Part shown: positions 22,298 through 32,100 of the stretch, piece after piece
Layout of the letters: the number at the start of each line of letters is the position of its first letter
Numbering within the stretch: the stretch's first letter is position 1
From: Hormiphora californensis
Lineage: Eukaryota > Ctenophora > Tentaculata > Cydippida > Pleurobrachiidae
Direction of reading: 5' to 3'
NCBI GenBank assembly: GCA_020137815.1
Contig: CM035356.1
Coordinates: forward strand, 1,710,232-1,774,231
Length of the DNA: 64,000 nucleotides
The notes under the pieces: generated by a model
Told to the model about the DNA's origin: nothing
Database searches by the model: none
The model's input: only the letters and a program-made list of their open reading frames with translations
Translations under genes and position numbers: made by a program

Positions 22298-24404
22298 CTC
22301 TTTTTTCACTTGTTTCTCTCTCCAATTTAGTGTTAGTGTGAAGCAATTATTGCCATTACAACAGTGTGTCTGCATCGGCAGCTGAGATATAACGTCAAGT
22401 CTCAAGATATTGCATGTGAACATGTCGTCATTCTCTTTTGAACATTGTATTATACCCTGTAGCTGAACACACGCACTCTCGCTTGAATTATAATGACTCC
22501 CTCCTCGACTGTCGAAAACCGCCGAAAGAGATTTCGAAAGAAAACGTCTTCACAGCTGTTGTCTGTTTTTAAGTCTTTCCCCGAGAACTTTGAATCAAAG
22601 TATGTTCAATATTTGGTTTATATATTCCCACACGTATTATATATCAGTATGCTAATGCTCCCCTCCCTCAGTTTGAATAAAGACACTCTTGTGGACCAGA
22701 TCTATTCTGGGACACCCTGTACCAACTGTGGTAAGAGGTTTGACGAGGATGAAGTGAGGAACTTTAATGTTCACTTAGACTGGCACTTCCGTATGAACAA
22801 GAAGACTAAAGATGGTGGATTACCTCGTCAATGGTAATATATACCACATGTAACCACTCCTTATAACCACACACCATAACCACATATCCAAAAACCCGGT
22901 TTAAAGTTTTACTCGCATCAATTCTCGCAACTCACAGATCACTTTTCTAGGTTTACTGATCGGGAGACGTGGATAATTACTGGACCTAAATACGAGGACA
23001 TTACACCGGCGGTTGGTCCTCTACCTGGGGCGCCTCCTCCTGAGGGTGGAGAGGGTGGGGAAGAGGGGGAAACTTGGAGCGGTGCAGTGGACGAGGAAGA
23101 GGTATACAATCTCTATAACACTGCTGAACCGTCTACAGTTCTTGGGTCTAAACACCCCTAACACCCATGTGTTCCCAGTTCTCGGGTTTAAAGCGTTGTG
23201 TGATGAAGCCAGGAGATGAGGATTTCTGTGCTGTATGTAGCGACAGGCTGCAACAAGAGTTCAATCAGCGAGAAGACGACTGGTACTTCCTAAACGCTGT
23301 ACGGCGCTCTGACGATAGGGTAAGATATAATCCCCCCCTGGTAATGAAATTATCCCTCCTCGCAAGCTCGCAGAGGCAATATCAGGGGTGACTTCGTAAC
23401 CAAAGACCACCCCCCCCCCCTTACTCAGCAACTCAAAATAGGATTCCAGTATTTTAGTTTTAGCCGATTTGTAATGTGTTGTTCATATATTGTTGGTGTA
23501 GTAACACAAGATTTGTAATGCCCCTCTCCATCAGGTTTGCCATGCTCACTGTGTCCAGGAGGGACCTGAGGATGGGGACGTGACGGTGGCACTGGAAGCT
23601 ACCATGAATGAAAGTGTGATGGACAGTGTGGATGGATCTGATAGGTCAAGGTAAAATATTGTAAAATAAACATGGCCGGAGATGACACCAAAAATGGCCA
23701 CCGGCCGGGCGATCTATAGTCTAAACACTATTTAGTAACAGTAAATAAAGTTGTGACCCACTCCTACTAAATAACACATGTATCTATATCCCCTTAGAAC
23801 GGTGTCCCAAGATTTGGGTAGCGGCTTCACAACGTCCCCCACTACTCCATCTGTACCAGACAATAAACTGGATCTGTTAGAGACTCTTGAGAAAGTGAAA
23901 ACTGTCCTGGCCAACCCGCCAACTACATCAAGTTAGTAAATGATAAACTTCTCAAACTTATCAATTCAATTTAGAACACATGGTGTTATATAAGAAGCAA
24001 ATAACGTGTTGCCCCCCTCAGCTCCCCAAGAGCCCACTCAGTCGGCTGTCCAGGAGGTTAAACAGGAAGCAGCTGTAAAAGCAGAACCTGTAGAACAAGA
24101 TATACCACCTATTGATCAAATCTCAATAAGTCCAGAACAGGTGAGAAATGCTGGAAGATTTTTATTAAATCACCCATCGCATTTTCTTTTGATTGAAGCT
24201 GGAACAATTATCCGATATTTATTCTGTCTCAATGCACAATATTACCCCTTTCCCATTCCCCAGGAGCAGGTTAAGGTCGAGGAGCCCGATATCAAGAAGG
24301 AGGAGGAGGTTGAACAGGATGCAATGAGTGAAGTAACGGGAGATCACCAGGATACATTGAATATAGCCAAGGAGGTAGAGGAAGCAATAAAAGCACTGAA
24401 ATGA
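16137..24404 (+). CDS. PCF11: Pre-mRNA cleavage complex II protein Pcf11
   Basis: About 21 exons encode roughly 1175 aa: 16137-16349, 16460-16585, 16850-17023, 17174-17254, 17322-17432, 17730-17849, 18027-18132, 19579-19706, 19819-19935, 20048-20312, 20782-21268, 21435-21636, 21722-22050, about 22494-22599, 22672-22833, 22951-23101, 23179-23319, 23535-23650, 23798-23931, 24022-24140, 24264-24404. Pcf11 binds the polymerase II C-terminal repeat and couples 3' cleavage to termination. The N-terminal CTD-interaction domain covers exons 1-3 (DYIASLSDLKSTSKPLITTL; KLPCLYLVDSIIKNIG; FKLRCTWKDIF). Then come a coiled coil (exons 4-5), a proline-rich middle, and RGR/SVER repeats (exon 11). Next is YSGTPCTNCGKRF...HLDWHFRMNK, the first conserved zinc finger, then FCAVCSDRL...VCHAHC, the second. 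The tail is acidic. All phases agree except exon 13 to 14, which is off by one: a missed micro-exon or an indel. Confidence 0.92.
16693..16849. repeat. Five-unit minisatellite forming a PCF11 3' splice region
   Basis: Units of 27-30 nt (core CCTTGGTTACGAAATAACCC) repeat five times and run straight into the acceptor TTGTCGCCAG of exon 3, which itself looks like the start of a sixth unit. The core GGTTACGAAATAACCCC also occurs at 46912 and 52042 near the CRBN-flank palindromes. Confidence 0.85.
17488..17559. mobile_element. 72-bp MITE with 8-bp target duplication (copy 2)
   Basis: The element starts CTGTCTGGTGGCGCCAGA and ends GGCGCCAGACAG. It is bounded by exact TTCCCACC copies at 17480-17487 and 17560-17567. 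It lies in a PCF11 intron. Confidence 0.82.
18263..18479 (+). mobile_element. Helitron-like element, unit 1 (217 bp)
   Basis: Begins TCTATATTATAAAG directly after an A and ends TTTTCTAG, i.e. 5'-TC and 3'-CTRR, with the next element starting at T. Its interior differs from units 2 and 3. Non-autonomous: no Rep/helicase frame. Confidence 0.6.
18480..19003 (+). mobile_element. Helitron-like element, unit 2 (524 bp)
   Basis: Begins TCTATATTATAAAGCAGAG and ends GGCTCTCTAG. A stem-loop GGTGCCGCGAAGCGGCGCC lies about 75 nt before the 3' end, further in than in textbook Helitrons. The unit appears identical to the following one. Confidence 0.65.
19004..19527 (+). mobile_element. Helitron-like element, unit 3 (524 bp)
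   Basis: An exact-looking head-to-tail copy of the preceding 524 bp, ending CTCTCTAG and followed by T at 19528. The array as a whole therefore sits between an A (18262) and a T (19528), the canonical Helitron target. It lies in the PCF11 intron between exons 7 and 8. Confidence 0.65.
20469..20605. mobile_element. Fold-back element whose loop holds a tRNA-3'-half-like sequence
   Basis: Arms of about 43 bp (ATATCAATGATGAGATCTTG start) flank a loop at 20512-20561. The loop reads AACCCAGAGGTTGTCGG followed by TTCGAGCC and an end CCTCGCCA. This fits the 3' side of an anticodon arm, a variable loop, a T-arm with the B-box GGTTCGAGCCC, and a CCA-ending acceptor strand. There is no matching 5' half, so it is not a functional tRNA gene. 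Confidence 0.6.
22262..22294. repeat. (CT)n microsatellite
   Basis: A CT run in the PCF11 intron before the first zinc-finger exons. Confidence 0.9.
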
Positions 24405-26190
24405 AACTGTTTTGTTAATTAATTGCAGTTGTGAATTGTGATACAGGGTATACTAATAAGATTGTGCTGTCAGTTTAAAAGTGTCAGTTATTGCAGTAAA
24501 TACTAATTGATTTTTGAAATGTTTTTATGAGATAGTCGTGTGGCATGGTCAGTTGTGCAGTAGAGAACAAACAACGTGGAAGATGCTATCACTGATAGTA
24601 TCATGTCAGTATGGTTCAGGGATAGGGGTTGATAGATATGCTGTCCCTAGCATCAGTGGTAGCCTACCAAGGGGGAGAACACACACTGAAGAGGGGAGGG
24701 GGTGGCACTGACTCATGCCACACGATTATTTGTTTTGGTAAATTTTCGGACGCGCAAAATATAAGCCGCGCGGTACTTGCTATAAAATCGCGCGCAAAGT
24801 AAAAAACTGCAAGATGCCATGCAGCTCGTCCGCCCAAAAAACGAGTGGATTTTCGCACTTTGTCGAACAAAGTGTTGAAAAGCGCTGCCTAAAGAGAGCA
24901 TCAATTGTCAGTGGAGGCTGGAGTCCGTTTTTGACGTCGTGGACTGTGCGCTGTGGGTAACGCTTCATGCAACCAATATGACGAAGCACCACTGTAAGCA
25001 ATTTTCTGCCGGTCAACGATCTGGGTAGTGGGTGGAGACTGGAGGGTGCATTGGCGTGTGCCAAACTAAATAGGTCCTCACATCGCCCATCGGTTCACCT
25101 TTAGTTAACGGTAAAGTCACACAATTTAGCAAGTTACATTTCAGAATCTGCTACTAATTTAAGAGCAGAACACTAAACGCATTTCTAATAAGTTTGAATA
25201 TTTGCTACACAGTGAGTTACCGGTGAAGGATCCTGTAGAGCACGGCGTTGTTTTTATTGAGCCACTCTATGTCAGCGATACCAGCAGGGAACTAGCTCTA
25301 ACAAACACTTATGGAGAACTTCCAAGTTCCCAGTTATTATTGTGCTCCCTCAAATGTCGCTGTAGGCATCTGGTCGAGGCTCTGGGACTATCATGTGGCC
25401 ATACAGCTACCCATTTTACTTGCTACTTGCAGCTACTGAGACGGTGTTTACAGAGGATTCTTGGTGCCAGGAAGTTGAATGAGTTGCCCTGATAATTCAG
25501 GAAGTTACATCTTCAATAGACAAGGAAAACACGAAATATGTTGGTAGTAGTTACTAGTTACATCTTTAGTAAAGGAGTTGTTACATCAATCAGCCACTGA
25601 GTCTCCCTATCAGTACAAAATATGAACATTTTAGCCCCAAGCATCATCCATCGAAATTGCCCTTACGGAAATGTGGAGGGACTTTGTTTAGACAGTGTGT
25701 TGATTGCTCTCGAACAACATTCACCGGTTAGGTTTAGAACAATATAATATGTCAGTGTTTACCTTTCTTATTAAACATAATCAGTGCACCCATGCTGCAC
25801 ATCAAATTAGCCATTAGGGCTTTTGATAACAAATCCGGCCTCGCTATTACTCTGCCATTTTCAACCAATGTTGTTGAACATTTTCTCAAACATTCGACAA
25901 AATAAATCGCTGAGTCTTTACTTTACTACTTGTCCCTATTCGACACGTCTTACTTCATATCATAACCATTTGATTGTACGATTTTAACATACTTGAATGA
26001 TTGGTAACGTACAATGATTGATAACATACAATGATTGATAACATACAATAACTACCGCTTTAGAAAGTGGTAAATGGTATAACGTTTATCCGTTAACCCC
26101 GGTAGTGAACCATTTATTTTTAACACTATTAAGCGGTATATTAAATGTATTGATTATTATTATTACTCATCTAGCTGATTTTCCGATGCC
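24405..26190. other. Intergenic spacer between PCF11 and the ZYG11-like gene
   Basis: Two unassigned open frames of 94-96 codons (25064-24780 minus and 25202-25492 plus) have no domain I recognise and no clear splice partners. Near 26008-26050 a short unit, ACAATGATTGATAACAT, repeats in tandem. No RNA gene is seen. Confidence 0.45.
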
Positions 26191-29100
26191 ATGGCACGGC
26201 GATCTATCGGGAGGTACGAACAACACGTGAAGCGAATACGAACCTACGAAACGCCCGTTTCAGACTCAATAGTCCTATCAGCAGATGTCCCGACTCTACA
26301 GGAACTGTGTACCCACAAGATAGCCCGTGATGATGGGTACAGGGCCATTCTGGAAGGACTGCCACGCTTTGGGAGTGTCAGCAACCCTATAGCACAGCTT
26401 CTACTAAAATATCTAGAGGAAGATCAACTGAGGGATCTAATAGCTGACGATAAATCATTCCTCAACCAGCCCTCAATGTGCCAGATAAATGAGTTTTCCC
26501 TGAAGTTTTATCTCAACTTCACTGATCGCTTCGTCTCTTTTCTAACTCGACACAACCTAAAATCGTTGTCTCTCTGCAACTCCTTCATCGACTACACTTC
26601 TCTCGACCAGCTCGCTCGACATCTACCGCATCTCGAGTACTTGGACATATCGTACTGTTTGCAGATCGAGAGGTTTGATCCGGTCTTTAAGTTTGGAAAT
26701 TTAACCTTCCTGAACCTGGAGAAAACGCATTTCAAATTGACTGCGATAACTGCACATGGATTTGTGTGGTAAGTGTGTCTCTCGGTTGATATTTGATGAC
26801 AAATCATAATTACCAGATGGCAATTACGTATCTAAATCTTGACTAGGTCATACTAATTTTGTTTCAGGCTTAAAAATTTGCTTTGGCTTGGTTTATCGAA
26901 GTTAGGGAACCATAGCAACGACAGTTCACCACTTTCACTTCAGGTCAGTGTCATATGTACTAGTATTATATAAACCCTATATATGAACATTGGGTATGAT
27001 ATCCCCTCTTTCCTCTCCCTCCTGTGCTCATAGTGCTGTCCTCTTTCACGATATCGCACGCGCTACGTTTAGTTAGGGATAGGGGCGAGTTACTCATTCC
27101 CTCCTACAGCTCACTTCCCAAAAAGAGAGGGGACATTGTACCCAAATATGAACACTTTACAGATTTGAAATTATCGACCTGTTTTCAGCTTCTCTCGTGT
27201 GTGAATCCTGGTTTACTTGGCCTGGATCTTAGTGAAACGTTTTGGGATCTTTCTCAACATTCTAAGCTACTACAGTAAGCAACATTTTGTATATATACAC
27301 GACGTGAATATATATTTACACACAATAGCACACTCACATTAAATCATATTACACACCTACTGCAGCACACGACAGAGTTAAAAACTGGTGCACAATATGT
27401 GCAATAGGGTAAAATACCAAATAAACTGAGAACCTTACTTCATCGATTAAAACACTGTTTACTCTCAGGTTTAAGTCTCTAGAAATGCTGGATGTGTCGC
27501 AGTTCCCAAGATCAAGCAGTTCGGAGAGCCATGTCGTATTTGATGATGTGTTACAGTTGACAGTCAGCAAGATGACATCCCTTCGTTCTTTGGATATCAG
27601 CAAGTGTCTCACTCAGCGGGTTAGTTATAACTTGTTAGAAATACAGAGGGAGGAAGGTAGAGGGAGGAAGGTAGAGGGAGGAAGGGAGGGAGGTAGAGGG
27701 AGGCCGGAGGGATGTGGCGAACTATGGTCTCTCCTCCCCTTTAGTACGAAGCAGTAACGAGCCTATCCAATCTGGATTTGGATTTTCTAGGAGCAGTTGG
27801 TATTCACGTTCCTGTAATTGTGTTGGAAACCCTCGCTAAAAAGGTTGGAAATAGTAAACTTGATTTCTTGCTCGACCCTCTCTCACAGCGTTTAAACAGT
27901 TGATTTCTTACTGAATTCTGCAAATTATCACTAGTATTACTTTTCATAATATTAGTTCAGATATGCCAATAATAATAATATTATAATTGTCACACACATT
28001 AGATCACATACAGACCGGTGGTAGTTCACTCAGTTAGTGTAACGGAATACAAATATACAGGCTGCTGAATGTGACAATGTGACATCAGGCTGACTGTGTG
28101 GAGGGCGCGGTCCACAGAGCAGTATAATTCTAGCGCGGGCTAATAAGGTCCATGTATGCGCGCACAACACACATTGGACCTTTCGAACTGTTCCACTGTT
28201 TGTATCGCAACCCTCCTCAAAACAATAAAAAAACTTCTCAGTGTCAATTTCATTTCACTCACACGTCTCAAGCTATGTTTAATAACTTAACAACACCCTC
28301 ACAGTATCGTTTCAAAAATTGTAGGAATGCATTAATGTAAATAATTCAAACTTAACACATACGGAAGGTGGCTTCCCAACTTATTTCACGTATCAAATAT
28401 CAGGCTGACTGGGTACAATGTGACATAACGGCACGTTGATTGCGCGGGTCCCTAGCATTATTCGAGAGAAATGGGTCAAAAGGTCATTATACCCAAGCCT
28501 CGTACGTGGCCATGAATGAATTCTGTTTAACCATACATCACTCAAAAATAATCAACACTTTTTGCATTCAATATTATTCATCTCACCTAACTTAGTTAAA
28601 ACCTTTAACACGACGTTGCGTAGTTTCACGATCTGAGACATTTTCAGACGTACGTGTGCATAATCTACCATGTGGAATCGTTCTTGGCACCTATCCCCTT
28701 CACGAGTAGAACTGACTGGAAGGCAACTTGATAACATCAACCCGGGTTATTCATGCTCCTCTTTTCGTCTCTCTACATTCTGCTCCTCTCTCCGTCAGCC
28801 TCTCGTCCTTCAATACAATGTTATATATATCTATCTTTCTCTTCATCATGCGTTCTTCATACACTTTCGACGTCTGTTCTCCTGACTCACGTCTCTCACA
28901 TTACTCTGCGTGCTCGTTCTTGTTCGTCTGTGCCATACTCCTTCATGACTCCCTAAGCTGCTTTCTTCTATCTGGTCATCTCCTATCTCTCCCTCTCTCC
29001 CCCTCTTTCTAGGTCTGATCTTTGCCATCTGAAATTGATCCTCTCTCTACTTCTATACCTCATTTTCTGTCGTATTCCCTGCTCTTCTAATCTCATACGA

Positions 29101-32100
29101 CCATTAGTGACCACTCTTTCAAGTTACGGATAATTGACTAATTATGTAGAGAGATAATGGATCTACACTCTAACTGTACGATAATAGCCACCTATGATGA
29201 GCAGTAAACCCACATTGTCTTATAGTATACCAATTGCCAAGCTAGACTGCCTTTCGCGAGCCCCGCACGCGAAATGTAAAGGGAGGATTAGAACATAACA
29301 AGTATACCAATTGCTTGCCTGGCTAGACCCCCATTCGCACAGGTTTGAACAAAACAACCAATTGCAGGAGTTCCTCTCGCTAGAGATCACCCATGCTATG
29401 ATGAGGATACTGGAGAAGTTTTGGTGTGACCCTATTTTGGTGGAGCCCCCTACAATCTCGAAGAGGTGCGAGGTCAGCCTACTCGCTCTAAACATTATCA
29501 ACCGATACGTGTGCCAGGTATCCGAGGTAGGGTAGAGCTTGTGTGGCTCATCATTTTGTTTTAAAAGAGAGGGTTCTGTGAGGGTTCGGTAGTATAGATC
29601 AAGGCAGAGCTTGGTAGAGAGGAAGATATATTTAGTTGTCATATTGAGTCCCTAAGTGCCCGTCATATATTGGCTGATTCCAAGGTCGGAAAGGGGGTAG
29701 CTGTACAACAAAATAACTTCTTCGTATCACCACTCCCTTCCACAGGCATCAGGCCCAAAAAAGGTGCAGTTTGGCAAGATGAAGTTGGTGGAACTTATCC
29801 TGTCTGTGTCACGATGTGTCTTCGAGTTGTTTAGGAGACAGATGCATGGTATCAGCATTCAAATGTACAAGATCTTGCTGGCACAGGCCTGGAGCATGCT
29901 TTGGAATATCACGGGTAATAATTAGTAATTAGGTGGTGATCATTTAGTAATTAAATAATTTGGTAGTATCTAGGTAGTAATCATTTATTTATTGACTTAT
30001 TTATTATTTATTATTTCCCCTTGTTACTCAACAACTTCACCCACGCGTGGTTCAAGATATTTCATGATTATAAAAACATCTAAAACCAACATCTTTCAGA
30101 TGAGCAGGCTGATAACTGTGACCGGTTTATTGCTGCTGATGGTCTTTTGCTTTATTATGAAACATTTACAGCCTGTCAAACTGTGAGTAGTTGTTTCTTC
30201 GTGTACATGATGTTGTTGTTGTAGTGCTGCGATTCGGATTATGCACGCAGGCTCCCAGTCAACCCCGAACCCCAAACACAACATTGAGACGTCATCTTTT
30301 CACCAAACTTCTAATTGGACACCAAGTAATGTTACACACAATTTATTTAGACGTCATTCCAACTTTCGTTTGTAAAGGTATAAATTACAAAACGAATACA
30401 TTTTTATTCTTTTCTCATCACATTCAGTCTAATAATTGGGTAGTGTCTCCTGGTGTGGCTCACACCGTCTGTGAGGGTTCAGTAGATCAAGTGTCTAGCC
30501 AATCACCCAGTCAGAATCCAATTACTCCTCCTCGTCTCTACCACAGAGCCTCCTCACCACACGTTTCACTACGCCCCACAGAGCCTGCCTCATACTGGCT
30601 TGTACCAGGATCAGTACCCAACTAATCAGTGTGGCATACGTTGCGTGGAGTAAGAAGAACAAGGTCATCAATAGTGCTTGACTTCCCATCCAGTGATAAA
30701 GGTGAAGGTAGAACGGTGGGTACCAGTCCGGGTTAAACGACCAGATGAAATTTTCAACATTCATCACCATAACGAAGGAGAGGCAGAAGAGATCGACAAG
30801 AAGTGTGGAGCAGACTATTCGAAGAGTTAAGGCAATGTTTTCAAGTAGGGCAGCGTTACCACCATCAAGAAGGGGAGTGACCTCAGAATGATTGTAGCCA
30901 AACCGTCGGTACAAAACACTCAGATATACCATCATGGCAACAGAGATCACGATAATCATAGATTGTAAGAAGACCACTAGAATCCCAATAAAAAGTCCTG
31001 AGTAGTCAACTTTTACTCCGCAAAACTTTTTTAAGTAGCACACCCGCACGATGACAGAAACAACCAAGGCTCCAATCCAAATGCACCAAATTAGGGTTTT
31101 CAGCCGGTGACGTTGGACTTCATCTCTGTTGAAAATAGGCAAGGGTCGGACGATACACAGAAGTCTAAAGAGGTAAATGGATAGTAGGAGTGTAGGCCGA
31201 GCAATAGCCAAGACATCTATGAGTATGACAAAGAATGACTTGACCAAACCTCCTGTGTTCCAAGTGTTGCAAATGAAAATGAGGAAGGGGATGCTGATAC
31301 ACCAAATGATGTTCACAGCACAGATGTGCAGATAGAGGGTCGAGGTGATAGGGAGGTTAGTCCACCGGAGACATCGGGCAAAGATTGTCACCACCAGAAG
31401 TAGGTTACTTATCAGCCCCAGAACGGACATCGTTATGGTTAAGGGTTTGAGAGCATACCGAGCAAAGTCGCTCCCTGAAGATGTTACTGTTTCTGGATCA
31501 GACATCGTCGCACACGGTGCACCAGAAGGATCGTCAACCCAAAGTTGAGCCCGCAAAACAAACTTTTGTTGGGGGTGACCCAGGAGGCCTTCCTGAACAT
31601 CCCCACGGTGAGAAAAGTATATGTTATCGGGGAAAATTTTTGTCAAAATCGAAAAAACTGGTTTTTGGTCCAAATTTGTGCATAACTTACTTGACTGCCG
31701 TTTGATGAAATATCTGATTGACATAAAATAAGTATACAAGACCTATTTTTGCACGAGGAATCGATTGCCGGTGGAGAAAAATCTCTAAAATGACCGGAAA
31801 ATTGTCAAATATGGGAATTTTGTCATTTTTTTGAGGTTTTTGGCCCTTTAACCATTGAAAACGTTGAGATAGGAAGTTGGCAATAGCGCCAATCGTTAAA
31901 ATGGTCATTTTTCTACGGGATCCCAAAATTTCATGTATATCCGATTCATGGTTAGATTTTGGCAAACTATTGAGATGTGCTTACTGAAAAAAGGATAACT
32001 TGATTTTCTCGTTTTTTGCGATTTTTTAACTTTTGAAAGAATTCCGATTGAAATGGCCAATCAGGGCCATGCTAAAGTTGTTTATGGGACAATTTTCGAC

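Noticed and set aside
25202-25492. 96-codon open frame in the PCF11-ZYG11 spacer as a gene
   Set aside because: No recognisable domain, no splice partners, and a length expected by chance in this spacer.
31506-31739. N-terminal extension of the GPCR to 31739
   Set aside because: The extra 78 codons read almost entirely through the left palindrome arm, and the same frame recurs on the other arm (32924-33217). The ATG at 31505 starts just outside the arm.
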